This document shows positions 35,218-43,838 of a DNA stretch of 64,000 nt, in pieces. Where the stretch lies: contig QZKV01000039.1 of assembly GCA_003599575.1 (NCBI GenBank), positions 1 to 64,000 on the forward strand, in the 5' to 3' direction. How positions within the stretch are numbered: position 1 is the first letter of the stretch; the number at the start of each line of letters is the position of its first letter. The notes under the pieces were generated by a model. That model searched no databases. It saw only the letters and a program-made list of their open reading frames with translations, and had not been told where the DNA came from. The translations under genes were made by a program, and so were the position numbers. The DNA is from Desulfobacteraceae bacterium (GTDB lineage: Bacteria > Desulfobacterota > Desulfobacteria > Desulfobacterales > Desulfosarcinaceae).

Positions 35218-36423
35218 TCAATCCAGTCCGACGATGGAAATGGCGCAGACGTTCTTTGCCGGCTGGCCGCCGAGGTTATGGGTTAGGCCGTATCCGGGGG
35301 TTTTGACCCTCCTCTGCTCAGGCACCCGTTCCAGAAGCTGTTCGTACATGGCGTAGATCATGCGCAGCCCGGATGCACCGATGGGATGACCGAAGCATTT
35401 CAAGCCCCCGTCCACCTGGCAGGGAAGCTGTCCGTCCAGATCGTAGAATCCGCCCATGACATCATCGTAGGCCCCGCCCTTGGGAGAGATGTGAAGATCT
35501 TCCATGGTCACGAACTCGGTGATGGAAAAACAGTCATGGACTTCGGCCATGCCTATCTCTTTTCTCGGGTTCTTGATCCCGGCTTCTTCGTATGCTTTTT
35601 GAGCCGCAATGCGGGTGGTGGCAAAGTGCGCGCCATCCCAGTTGGTGTAGGCCTCTTCTTCGCCGGAACTGACCACGACCTGAAGCGCCTTGACCTTCAC
35701 GATGTTCTGATTGGCTTTTATGGCCTTTGCGATCTCAGGGGTGGTCACAATGGCGGCAGCAGCCCCGTCGCTGACCCCGCAGCAGTCAAAAAGCCCGAGA
35801 GGATAGGCGATCATAGGAGCAGCCTTGATCATATCCGCGGGTACAGCCTTTCGCAAGTGGGCCCGCGGGTTCAGAGCACCGTTGGCGTGGCTCTTGGCGG
35901 AAATGTGGGCAAGGGCATCCTTGATTTTTCCCATCTCCACCCCCCATTTGGCTGAGTAAGCCGTGGCCAACTGGGCAAACAGCCCCGGCGCCGTGAAGTT
36001 GGAGCCGCGCATGAACATTTCCGTCCCGAAGGCAGACCCACCGGGCAGGCCGCCGTAGCCGGTGTCCTTCAACTTTTCAACCCCCAGTGCCAGGATGATG
36101 TCATAGGCTCCGGAAGCCACGGCGTAGCAGGCCGCACGGAAAGCCTCGGTGGCGGTAGCGCAGTAATTCTCCGTCCTTGTCACGGGAATAAAGGGCAGCT
36201 TGAGGGCATATCCCAGGGGCGTTCCTGCTTTTCCCACGCTGATCTCATCTATATGGGTGCCGAGGTAGGCTGCCTGAATCTCCTTTTTTTCTATCCCTGC
36301 ATCCTGGAGGCATTCCAGGAAGGCCTCTACCATCAGGTCCTCGCCGCTGCAGTCCCAGCGCTCACCGAAACGGGTGCATCCCATTCCCAGGATGGCGACT
36401 TTGTCCTTGATCCCTTTAGCCAT
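35218..36423 (-). CDS. SCP-x-type thiolase (acetyl-CoA acetyltransferase)
   Basis: 401 residues. ATG 36423 follows GGAGG and begins 2 bases after the end of the upstream gene. It carries the nucleophilic Cys in ENYCATATEAF, the HDCF motif (EVHDCFSITEF) and the C-terminal GHPIGASGLR His motif. The Cys-x-Gly motif of classical thiolases is replaced by the SCP-x pattern. It cleaves or forms 3-oxoacyl-CoA. Adjacency to a DUF35-fused KAS-like protein is typical, since DUF35 proteins pair with SCP-x thiolases. Confidence 0.9.
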   Translation of the reverse strand: MAKGIKDKVAILGMGCTRFGERWDCSGEDLMVEAFLECLQDAGIEKKEIQAAYLGTHIDEISVGKAGTPLGYALKLPFIPVTRTENYCATATEAFRAACYAVASGAYDIILALGVEKLKDTGYGGLPGGSAFGTEMFMRGSNFTAPGLFAQLATAYSAKWGVEMGKIKDALAHISAKSHANGALNPRAHLRKAVPADMIKAAPMIAYPLGLFDCCGVSDGAAAAIVTTPEIAKAIKANQNIVKVKALQVVVSSGEEEAYTNWDGAHFATTRIAAQKAYEEAGIKNPRKEIGMAEVHDCFSITEFVTMEDLHISPKGGAYDDVMGGFYDLDGQLPCQVDGGLKCFGHPIGASGLRMIYAMYEQLLERVPEQRRVKTPGYGLTHNLGGQPAKNVCAISIVGLD

Positions 36424-36425
36424 GG

Positions 36426-37883
36426 TTATGCCTCCTCTGTCTTGGGCACGGCCTTCCAGAAGTAGCCGGTGATATCCCGTTTTTGATCAAAATATTTCTT
36501 CCTGAAGCTCATTTCCACCTTCATGCCGGTAGAAAGGCAGTCCAGTTCGCAGTCCGTGAAGTCGAACATGTATTTTCCACCAGGCGCGAAGGCGACTTGG
36601 CCATAGATTGCCGGCGGGTTGAAGGATGCGGCCAGGTTGTCGCCCGTAAAACTGGCGATTTGGCCTTGCTTGTCGGAGAAACAGAACGGTTCCATATCAT
36701 CGGCTTTGCCGCATTCCGGATTCACGCAGATGCGCTGCTCCGGGTATTGAACCGTCCCACAGGTTCTGCATTTGGTCCCCCACAGCCCCAGCACTTCTTT
36801 TCTTTTGCGCCAGAGTTGGGACCACCGGGTCCATAGATCTTCTTCGGCGCGCAGGCCGATTTCACCGGGCAAAATGTCCCGCCAGATCAGGTATTTGGTG
36901 TAGTTGTCCAGGGGCGCTTTGTTGGCGAGGCTGCCCCTGAGGCCTTTTCGTCTTGGAAGATCCAAAATGGCTTCCGTGACGTCAAAATAGAGGGCATCGC
37001 AGCCGCTGCCGAAACTGAGCACAAGAATCCTGTCGCCCGGCTTTGCTTCTTCCAGGGCGCCGACCAGCATCAAGAGCGCATGCGGCGTGCCGGTTTCGCC
37101 GACATCTTTCTGCAAACTTCCCTGAGCGGCCTCCGGCCGGATGCCGAGCATCTTGTTGAGTGTTTTCCGGGCCGCCTCGTAATGGCAGGGGTAAACCACC
37201 TTGGCGAAATCGGACATTTTGAGTCCGGATTTCTGAAGCAGTCCGTTGATCGTTTCGGGAATGATCTGCGACAGTCCGGCATCGCGGATCCATCGGTCTT
37301 CCCACTGCCTGTCGAACTTGGTGAACGCGCCCCGGTAATGGTCCACGAAATCATACGTCGTAGAAAAGCTGTCCTTGAATTCGGCGATCACCTTCTGCGT
37401 GCCCACCACCACTGAGGCGCCGGCATCGCCGAAGATCAGTTCCTGGGAAGAGGCCGGTTTGCCCAGCCGGCAATCGGCCGCGGTGACGACGATGTTGTTC
37501 ACTCTTTTCGTTTCGACTCCCTCGATGGCTGCCAGAAGTGCCGTGGTGGCAGCCTTGATCCCGCCGGAGAAGTCGGCGGCCCGGATTTGATCCTTCAGGC
37601 CCAAGGCGGCGGTGATGATGCCGGCATTGAGCCTCTCCCTATAAGGCATGCTGGTGGAAGCGAAATAGACCCCGCCCACCGTGGAACGGTCGATCCCGGT
37701 CAGTGCATCGATGCCGGCGGCCACCGCCATGGTAATCGCGTCTTCGTCAAAGTTGGCCACAGACCGCTCACCGCTGGCGTTGGCGATGTTCCCCGGGTTC
37801 ATCCACCCCATGGCCTTATAAACCAGACCACGATCTAACCGGTACCGCGGCACATAGCCGCCATACGAACAGATCCCCGCCAT
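36426..37883 (-). CDS. HMG-CoA-synthase/KAS-III-like protein fused to a C-terminal DUF35 zinc-ribbon/OB domain
   Basis: 485 residues. ATG 37883 follows GGAGAGAG. Residues 1-330 resemble HMG-CoA synthase or KAS-III (GVYFASTSMPY; ELIFGDAGASVVVG; ETGTPHALLMLVGALEEAKPG). Where these enzymes have the nucleophilic Cys (A-C-x-G-G or E-C-T-G-S), this protein reads ADFSGGIKAATTAL, so the Cys is Phe. Residues about 370-480 are DUF35, with a rubredoxin-like zinc ribbon (CRTCG and CVNPECG) and an OB fold. The missing nucleophile suggests a non-condensing or structural partner of the adjacent thiolase, but this is inference. Confidence 0.88.
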   Translation of the reverse strand: MAGICSYGGYVPRYRLDRGLVYKAMGWMNPGNIANASGERSVANFDEDAITMAVAAGIDALTGIDRSTVGGVYFASTSMPYRERLNAGIITAALGLKDQIRAADFSGGIKAATTALLAAIEGVETKRVNNIVVTAADCRLGKPASSQELIFGDAGASVVVGTQKVIAEFKDSFSTTYDFVDHYRGAFTKFDRQWEDRWIRDAGLSQIIPETINGLLQKSGLKMSDFAKVVYPCHYEAARKTLNKMLGIRPEAAQGSLQKDVGETGTPHALLMLVGALEEAKPGDRILVLSFGSGCDALYFDVTEAILDLPRRKGLRGSLANKAPLDNYTKYLIWRDILPGEIGLRAEEDLWTRWSQLWRKRKEVLGLWGTKCRTCGTVQYPEQRICVNPECGKADDMEPFCFSDKQGQIASFTGDNLAASFNPPAIYGQVAFAPGGKYMFDFTDCELDCLSTGMKVEMSFRKKYFDQKRDITGYFWKAVPKTEEA

Positions 37884-37944
37884 AATGCTCTCTCTCCTTT
37901 CATGCTTCCGTTTGGAAAAATATAAAGATGCCGTTTACAATCTT

Positions 37945-38283
37945 TTACCGGAATTGGACCTGTTGAACATTCTCCTTTTTGATGAGAAACTGTTGAATCC
38001 GCCGTTGAAGCGCCGGGTCCTGAATCGGCGTCACCCTGGAGACAGGCTCCCCCGCGGCATTCTTTCCAGTCTTCCACTGAGCCACAAATCCTTGAACCAT
38101 GATATAGCTGCAGCCGCCGGCACCGCAGCAGGTGGTATCAAAGAGCGCATAACCTTTCAGGTAAAATATCTCTTTTCCTTCAAAGGGCAGCCGCACCTCG
38201 TCCGTGAACCGGTAATGGCCTCCGATGGCCACAATCTCCCAATCCAGGTCGCCATGCGTATATTCCCTTGTTATCGGTTGCAT
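37945..38283 (-). CDS. Small conserved protein with CC-x4-C motif, unknown function
   Basis: 112 residues. ATG 38283 has GGAGA upstream. A beta-rich N-terminal half (WEIVAIGGHYRFTDEVRLPF) leads to a cysteine cluster TTCCGAGGCSYIMVQGF, then a charged C-terminus with a TPIQDPALQRRIQQFL helix. I recognise no enzyme family. The Cys cluster could bind a metal or an iron-sulfur centre. It lies in tight order between an acyl-CoA dehydrogenase (22-base gap) and the KAS/DUF35 gene. Confidence 0.75.
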   Translation of the reverse strand: MQPITREYTHGDLDWEIVAIGGHYRFTDEVRLPFEGKEIFYLKGYALFDTTCCGAGGCSYIMVQGFVAQWKTGKNAAGEPVSRVTPIQDPALQRRIQQFLIKKENVQQVQFR

Positions 38284-38305
38284 TCACTTTTCTCCATTGT
38301 CCGGC

Positions 38306-39448
38306 TCACAGATTCAGGGACTTGGCAATGATGCCCTTCATGATCTCGTTGGTTCCCGCAAAAATGGTCATTACGCGGGCATCGCGCCATTCCCTTGCAA
38401 GGGGACAGGTTTCATCCACGGCATAAGTGCCGACCATATCAATGCACCGATTGGCGATCCGGTTGACCATTTCAGAGGTCTGGTATTTGGCCATGGACGT
38501 TTCCATAACCACATCTTTTTTCTCCATATGATCGGCCACGAGCCTTTCTACAAAACTTCTGGACATGCGAACCTCGGTTGCCATCTCCGCCAGCGCGAAC
38601 TGGACGGCCTGGGATCGAGACAGGCGCTGCCCTGAAACCGAATGGCGCCGGCAATAATCGAGCGTCCAGTCCAGAATATACTCCGTTCTGGCCAGTGCCC
38701 AGACCGCACAGGTCAGGCGCTCCTGCTGGAGTTTCTTCATGAGCATGAAAAATCCTCTTCCCGCTGCACCCAGTCTGTTTTCCTTCGGTATCCGGCAGTT
38801 GGTGAAGAAGAGTTCTGCGGTGTCCTGGCTGTGCATGCCCATTTTTTCGAGCCGTTTGCCCTTGTCGAAACCCGGGGTGCCGTCTTCGACCAGATAAAGG
38901 GAGATGGCGTTGTGGGGGTTTTCGACGGCAGGGTCCCTGGCTGCCAGGACCACCAGGCCGCAATTGATGCCGTTGGAGATGAAGGTTTTGGACCCATTGA
39001 TGACGATGGTGTTCCCCTCTTCGATTGCGGAGGTGGTCATGGCGGCCAGATCGCTGCCCGCGCCGGGCTCTGTCATTGCCACTGCGGTGATGATGTTTCC
39101 GGTGACGCAGCCCGGCAGGTATTTTTTCTTATGTTCTTCGGATCCATAACTTTCAATATATGGAACCACGATATCGCTGTGCAGCAAGGTCAAAAAGCCG
39201 CTTTGATTCGTTTTGGCCATCTCCTCGATACAGATGACCGAATAGAGAAAATCACCTTCCAGGCCGCCGTAGATCTTCGCAACCGAGGTGCAGAGAAACC
39301 CTTCCTGCCCCATTGCCCTCCAGACATCGGCTGGAACCAGGTGCTCGCTTTCCCACTTGTCTATTTTTGGAAGGATTTGCCTGGATATGAAATCCTGCAG
39401 CCGGCGGCGGAAGGCCTCATGTTTGTCGGTGTACTTCAAAACTTCCAT
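38306..39448 (-). CDS. Acyl-CoA dehydrogenase
   Basis: 380 residues from ATG 39448 (GGAGAG 5 bases upstream); the open frame extends to 39466. Family landmarks: AMTEPGAGSDLAAM, FISNGINCGLVVLAA, the mid-barrel RLEKMGMHSQDTAELFF, and the C-terminal RVMTIFAGTNEIMKGIIA, which holds the usual catalytic Glu position (the -GTNEI- loop). An FAD enzyme introducing an alpha,beta double bond into an acyl-CoA, with electrons going to ETF. It is the second of two tandem, distinct dehydrogenases in the operon. Confidence 0.92.
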   Translation of the reverse strand: MEVLKYTDKHEAFRRRLQDFISRQILPKIDKWESEHLVPADVWRAMGQEGFLCTSVAKIYGGLEGDFLYSVICIEEMAKTNQSGFLTLLHSDIVVPYIESYGSEEHKKKYLPGCVTGNIITAVAMTEPGAGSDLAAMTTSAIEEGNTIVINGSKTFISNGINCGLVVLAARDPAVENPHNAISLYLVEDGTPGFDKGKRLEKMGMHSQDTAELFFTNCRIPKENRLGAAGRGFFMLMKKLQQERLTCAVWALARTEYILDWTLDYCRRHSVSGQRLSRSQAVQFALAEMATEVRMSRSFVERLVADHMEKKDVVMETSMAKYQTSEMVNRIANRCIDMVGTYAVDETCPLAREWRDARVMTIFAGTNEIMKGIIAKSLNL

Positions 39449-39469
39449 TTGTTCTCTCCATGACAATCG

Positions 39470-40618
39470 TTACCGAATCTTTCCCATGCACTTTGCGGCA
39501 ATTAAATCCTTCATCAATGCGCTGTTTCCCTCCAGAACCTCCAGCATCTTGGCCTCCCGGCAATATCGTTCCACCTCGTATTCTGCCATATAGCCGTAAC
39601 CACCCAAGATCTGGATAGCCTCATTGCTGACTTCCAGTGCCGCTCGACCGCTCGCCAGTTTCGCCATGGCAACCAGGGCGGCGTCCGATTTGCCCCGATC
39701 GAAATGCCATGCTGCGCTGTAGGTTATCAAGCCGGCCTGTTCGATCATCAGAGCCATTTCCGCCAGTTTGTGCTGCGTAACCTGGTACTGACCGATTTTT
39801 CTTCCGAACTGCTCCCGCTGCCTGGTATAGGCCATCGCCCTGGCGTAGGCCCCACGTGCCGTGCCCAGAGCCAGGGCGGCAACCAGGATGCGGTTTTCCA
39901 TAGAAGAGGCTGCGGCCTGCTGAAGACCTCTTCCAGGCTTGCCCAACAGGTTCGCGGCCGGAACCCTCACCCCCTCGAATCGAAGATCAGTGGTCCGGAC
40001 CAGACGGAATCCGAGCCGGTTGCGCCTGTTTTCAACCAAAAGGCCGTCACGGTCTGCTTCCACCAAGAGCATGCCGATTTCCGGCGAATCGCTTGGCAAT
40101 TTCATCCGGCAGAGCACACAGTAGAAACCTGCCGCGCCACCGTTGAGAACTTCCGCCTTGCGGCCATGGATGACCCAATGGTCGCAGTCCTTTAAGGCCG
40201 CCGTCTCTATTCCAGCCAGGTCGTAGCCCGGTCCGTATTCCATGAAGGCTGCACCGGAGAGCATTTCCCCTTTCGCAATGTTTGGAAGCAAAGCGCTTCT
40301 CAGTTCATGAGAGCCGAAATGAAGTACGCATTCAGAGCCGAAACCGGAGAACATCAGCGCAATGCCGATGGATGCTTCCTGTTCGCAAAATGCTTCGGCC
40401 ACAAGCACATTTTCAAGCATGCCGAGTCCGGCCCCGGCATATGCCTCCGGCCAATGAATACCTATAAATCCTAGCTCGGCTGCCTTGCGTCGAATCTTTT
40501 CCGGCAAGGAGCCGTTTTTCTCCATCTCCAGGACAAGGTCTTTGTTAAACGCTCTCCTGGCAAACTCCCTTGCCGCCTTTTGAATATCTTTTTGGGATTG
40601 GGTGATCTGAAATACCAT
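39470..40618 (-). CDS. Acyl-CoA dehydrogenase, first gene of the minus-strand operon
   Basis: 382 residues. ATG 40618 has AAAGGGG upstream. It contains AAFMEYGPGYDLAGIETAAL in place of the usual TEPxAGSD, so the substrate/FAD loop is divergent. The C-terminal AIQILGGYGYMAEYEVERYC and LEVLEGNSALMKDLIA end is typical, although GTSEI reads GNSAL. The divergence suggests it may pair with the second dehydrogenase or have unusual specificity. A variant of the TetR palindrome lies about 65 bases upstream (40683-40697). Confidence 0.88.
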   Translation of the reverse strand: MVFQITQSQKDIQKAAREFARRAFNKDLVLEMEKNGSLPEKIRRKAAELGFIGIHWPEAYAGAGLGMLENVLVAEAFCEQEASIGIALMFSGFGSECVLHFGSHELRSALLPNIAKGEMLSGAAFMEYGPGYDLAGIETAALKDCDHWVIHGRKAEVLNGGAAGFYCVLCRMKLPSDSPEIGMLLVEADRDGLLVENRRNRLGFRLVRTTDLRFEGVRVPAANLLGKPGRGLQQAAASSMENRILVAALALGTARGAYARAMAYTRQREQFGRKIGQYQVTQHKLAEMALMIEQAGLITYSAAWHFDRGKSDAALVAMAKLASGRAALEVSNEAIQILGGYGYMAEYEVERYCREAKMLEVLEGNSALMKDLIAAKCMGKIR

Positions 40619-40682
40619 CGTAGCCCCTTTGCCTTTATCGGACAGGTTCCAGCGGGTTCAGGATCGCTTTGCGGCATCAACA

Positions 40683-40697
40683 ATGTAAAACTTACTT
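40683..40697 (-). promoter_or_regulatory. Variant TetR operator upstream of the acyl-CoA dehydrogenase operon
   Basis: Minus-strand AAGTAAGTTTTACAT matches the palindrome AAGTAAGTGTTACTT found at the other two promoters at 13 of 15 positions. No good -35 lies 17 bases upstream, so the exact promoter is uncertain. Confidence 0.55.
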
Positions 40698-40745
40698 ACA
40701 CGGAGGACCCAAAAATCCATTTTTGAGGATGTCCCCTGTAGCAAA

Positions 40746-41381
40746 CTATGCCGATTTTGTGGTGATACCTTGAAAAATCAAAGTGCTGAGCTGCTCTGCT
40801 GCAGAATCGACTGGAATATCGTCTCCGAAAATCACCGGCGCCAGGCAAAAATGTTCGATGCCCCCCAGGATCAGATTGCGGATTTGCACCGCAGGGATGT
40901 CGCTTCGAATCTGACCCTCTTCAATCCCCTCCTGGATAATATCGATGATCATTTTGCCGTAAATCTTCACCAATCGATAAGTTTCGCTTTCAAAATAGCC
41001 CGGAAAACTTCTCGCTTCCAGCAGGAGTATTTTGGCAAATACCCGGTTGTTGTCGTACACACTGATATGCGCTTGAATAAGAAGCCTAAGCTTGTTTATT
41101 GCACCGCGGGTTTTTTGCAGGTCATGTTGCACTTGATTCATAAATTCGAGCAGGTAATCGTGAAGCACCTGATGCAGAAGCCCGCGCTTATCCTTAAAAT
41201 AACGGTAAATCAATGCTTCGTTGGCGCTTGCCGTCCTGGAAATCTCTGCCGTGGTGATAGAATTGAAGTCCTTGCCCTGAAGGAGCAGGGCCATGGCTTT
41301 GGCCAGTCGTTTCTTGGCCGGGGCTGAAGACGCCTTGCCGTGTGTCTGGATGTAAAACTGATCGTTTTCCAATCGACTCAT
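40746..41381 (-). CDS. TetR-family regulator of the acyl-CoA operons
   Basis: 211 residues from ATG 41381. A TTG at 41417 would extend the frame but runs through the operator and the -35. The N-terminal HTH reads FNSITTAEISRTASANEALIYRYFKDKRGLL, the canonical TetR helix-turn-helix. The C-terminal domain (about 80-200) is of the FadR/PaaR-like kind that binds acyl-CoA ligands, inferred mainly from context. It lies between two acyl-CoA operons, and its palindrome is upstream of all three transcription units. No ribosome-binding site precedes ATG 41381, and the predicted transcription start falls at about the same base, so the mRNA may be leaderless. Confidence 0.88.
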   Translation of the reverse strand: MSRLENDQFYIQTHGKASSAPAKKRLAKAMALLLQGKDFNSITTAEISRTASANEALIYRYFKDKRGLLHQVLHDYLLEFMNQVQHDLQKTRGAINKLRLLIQAHISVYDNNRVFAKILLLEARSFPGYFESETYRLVKIYGKMIIDIIQEGIEEGQIRSDIPAVQIRNLILGGIEHFCLAPVIFGDDIPVDSAAEQLSTLIFQGITTKSA

Positions 41382-41388
41382 GACGTGC

Positions 41389-41417
41389 AAGTAACACTTA
41401 CTTTGTTTGGGTGTCAA
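41389..41417 (-). promoter_or_regulatory. tetR promoter with overlapping operator
   Basis: Minus-strand TTGACA (41417-41412), 17-base spacer, TTACTT (41394-41389). The 15-bp perfect 6-3-6 palindrome AAGTAAGTGTTACTT occupies 41403-41389 and covers the -10. The arrangement is the same as at 42931-42959, so autoregulation is likely. Confidence 0.7.
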
Positions 41418-41573
41418 GGCATTATGTGCGTGATTTTAGCCTCACTGATCTCCCGCATTATCCTCCGGGAATTCAATATCCCACATTTGCCTATACGGGC
41501 TTTCGGCATCTGCCGCCGATCTGCTGAAAGGACATGCGGCCCCTGCAGGCAGGCTTCAAGCGGTCGTGGAGTG

Positions 41574-41602
41574 TTGACCAAAGTTTCGAAAGGTCATATA
41601 GC
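41574..41602 (+). promoter_or_regulatory. Predicted sigma-70 promoter for the enoyl-CoA hydratase gene
   Basis: TTGACC (41574-41579), 17-base spacer, TATAGC (41597-41602). It lacks the TetR palindrome, so this gene may be outside that control. Confidence 0.45.
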
Positions 41603-41675
41603 CTTCTGATCTTTTGGTAATCCACCCATGCCAATAGGGAGTTGACTTCAAGAAGCCTATACAGGGAGTATCCGC

Positions 41676-42452
41676 ATGGAAGTTTTGACTGAAAAAAAAG
41701 GCCGTGTATGGACAGTGATCATCAATCGGCCCGCTGTGAAAAATGCAGTGGATGCGCATACGGCAAGGCAATTGGCCGAGTCCTTTCGGCAGTTTGAAAA
41801 CGATGACCGCGCTGATGTGGCAGTTCTTTATGGGGCCGGGGGAACATTTTGCGCCGGCGCTGACCTGAGGGCTTTTGCGGCTGAAGCGGCGCAAGAGGCC
41901 ATGCGCCTGAACCGAGACATGACCAAGGACGGTCCCATGGGGCCGTCCAGAATGCAGTTGTCCAAACCGGTGATCGCGGCTATTGCGGGATACGCAGTGG
42001 CCGGCGGCCTGGAACTGGCCTGCTGGTGCGACATCCGGGTGGTGGAACAAAGTTCTGTATTCGGCGTATATTGCCGACGGTTCGGAGTCCCCCTGATCGA
42101 CGGCGGCACGCAGCGGCTGCCGCGGCTGATCGGCATGAGCCGGGCGATGGACATGATCCTTACCGGCAGGCCCGTCCATGCGCAGGAAGCCTTGCAAATG
42201 GGATTGGCAAATTACATCGTCGCTGACGGCAGTGCCCGAAGCGAGGCGGAAAGACTGGCGCACCAACTGACCGAACTTCCCCAAAAATGCATGAAAAGCG
42301 ATCGGCAGGCGGTATATGGCGGATTCGATCTGCCGTTCGCGCAGGCCATGGCCCTGGAATTTGAGCTCGGCATGCAGGTCGTGGAAAGCGGAGAATCGCA
42401 TGCAGGGGCTCGGCGATTTACAATGGGCGGGCACAAAATCAAACCCGAATGA
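41676..42452 (+). CDS. Enoyl-CoA hydratase/isomerase family protein (crotonase)
   Basis: 258 residues. ATG 41676 has GGGAG upstream. It shows the crotonase oxyanion-hole motifs GTFCAGADLRAF and AIAGYAVAGGLELACWCDIRV. The position of the first catalytic Glu of hydratases reads FGVYCRRFGVPLIDGG, with the second acid probably Asp. Crotonases with this pattern include hydratases, isomerases and hydrolases, so the precise reaction is uncertain. It is transcribed divergently from tetR. Confidence 0.88.
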   Translation: MEVLTEKKGRVWTVIINRPAVKNAVDAHTARQLAESFRQFENDDRADVAVLYGAGGTFCAGADLRAFAAEAAQEAMRLNRDMTKDGPMGPSRMQLSKPVIAAIAGYAVAGGLELACWCDIRVVEQSSVFGVYCRRFGVPLIDGGTQRLPRLIGMSRAMDMILTGRPVHAQEALQMGLANYIVADGSARSEAERLAHQLTELPQKCMKSDRQAVYGGFDLPFAQAMALEFELGMQVVESGESHAGARRFTMGGHKIKPE

Positions 42453-43007
42453 TCCCTTTGAGCATGTACGGCATATCGAACCCGGTTGCCCGCAGTCAAG
42501 CCGAAACAAATGAGAGCTAGTGCATGAAAAGAAGTGAATGACAATGTCCAGGGCAAGCTCGGTATGCGACGACAGCCCTGTTCAAAATGCTGCATTTTAG
42601 AACGCTTTATTACCAAATTTCAAAGCACCCGCTTCGAATCACCTCTTTTTTTTTAACCTCCGGAACCGTGTACCAGAAAACTGTTTGGGGTTTAGCTTCC
42701 GCAAAGCCCAGAGCGGTTATTCGCAGGCATGGTGAAACGCTCAAGCCGGTTTGCCAAAAGAATGCCTAAAAACACCCGTACGGATCATGGCCGCCTTTAC
42801 GCTTCCCAGAATGACGGAATTCGGCACCTGATTTCAGCGCGACCGCGTTTGGAATCAAGTTAATCAATTGACAGCAAGGGAATTCATAAAATATCATCAT
42901 CGAATAAAATGAATCCTATTGAGGAAAGCCTTGACACAAGAATAAAGTAAGTGTTACTTGCCTCCTTCAGGGCCTAACAGACCATGTACTCATAAAGGGT
43001 TTTATTC
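42453..43007. other. Intergenic region upstream of the Liv/acyl-CoA ligase operon
   Basis: 555 bases without a supportable gene. The only clear element is the promoter/operator at 42931-42959. Confidence 0.5.
42931..42959 (+). promoter_or_regulatory. Promoter of the Liv operon with TetR operator
   Basis: TTGACA (42931-42936), 17-base spacer, TTACTT (42954-42959). The palindrome AAGTAAGTGTTACTT (42945-42959) overlaps the -10, identical in sequence and placement to the site in front of tetR. Confidence 0.72.
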
Positions 43008-43790
43008 ATGCCTTTGCATGCGGATGCGGATGTTGTGCTCAAGGCTTCCGAAATCACCCTTTCTTTCGGAATGATCAAAGTTCTCAACAAGGTTTCCTTT
43101 GATCTTCGCGGGCATGAAGTTTTGTCCATCATCGGTCCCAACGGTGCCGGCAAAACCAGCCTCATGAACTGCCTTTCAGGGTTTTACCGGCCGCAAGCCG
43201 GACGAGTGGAATTCCGGGCCAATGACATTACTGCAATGCCAATCCATCGTCGCGCGGACCTGGGAATCGGCAGGACATTTCAGGGCATACAATTGTTTCC
43301 TCATATGACCGTGCTGGATAATTTAATGGCCGGTCGCCACGTTCATATGCGTACCAACTTTCTGCAATCATTTTTGTACTGGCCCTGGGTGCAGCGGGAA
43401 GAGGTGGCTCACCGCAAAGTTGTCGAGGAGATCATCGACTTTCTGGAATTGGAGTTTATCCGCGACAGCATCGTCGGTGAACTTGGGTATGGGTTGAGAA
43501 AACGGGTGGATCTGGGACGTGCCCTGGCACTGGAACCCAGCATATTGATCATGGATGAACCTATGGCGGGGATGAACGTCGAGGAAAAGGAGGATATGGC
43601 GCGGTTTATCCTCGATATCCAGGAATATCGCAAGATCCCCATCATTCTGGTTGAACACGACATGGAAGTGGTCATGGACATTTCCAGCCGGGTGGCTGTG
43701 CTGGAGTGGGGCCATATGATTGCCGATGGTGAGCCAGGCGCGATTCGCGACAACCCGAGAGTCATCCAGGCCTACCTGGGTGAGGAATAA
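43008..43790 (+). CDS. livG: ABC transporter ATP-binding protein, LivG-type
   Basis: 260 residues. ATG 43008 has AAAGGG upstream. Walker A is GPNGAGKTS, the signature region reads LGYGLRKRVDLGRALA (a variant of LSGGQ), Walker B is ILIMDEPMAGM, and the H-loop is in VEHDMEVV. The IGRTFQGIQLFPHMTVLDNLM stretch is characteristic of LivG. It energises import of branched-chain amino acids or, in cassettes with acyl-CoA ligases, of carboxylic acids. It is the first gene of the operon after the TetR-controlled promoter. Confidence 0.9.
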   Translation: MPLHADADVVLKASEITLSFGMIKVLNKVSFDLRGHEVLSIIGPNGAGKTSLMNCLSGFYRPQAGRVEFRANDITAMPIHRRADLGIGRTFQGIQLFPHMTVLDNLMAGRHVHMRTNFLQSFLYWPWVQREEVAHRKVVEEIIDFLELEFIRDSIVGELGYGLRKRVDLGRALALEPSILIMDEPMAGMNVEEKEDMARFILDIQEYRKIPIILVEHDMEVVMDISSRVAVLEWGHMIADGEPGAIRDNPRVIQAYLGEE

Positions 43791-43838
43791 AACTGCATCC
43801 CCATTTCCCGTAAAGGGGACAAGCGGAAGGGAAGCCTC

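Noticed and set aside
33655-35356. Plus-strand open frames of 203 and 365 codons
   Set aside because: Shadows of the MaoC and SDR genes on the minus strand, whose motifs are unmistakable.
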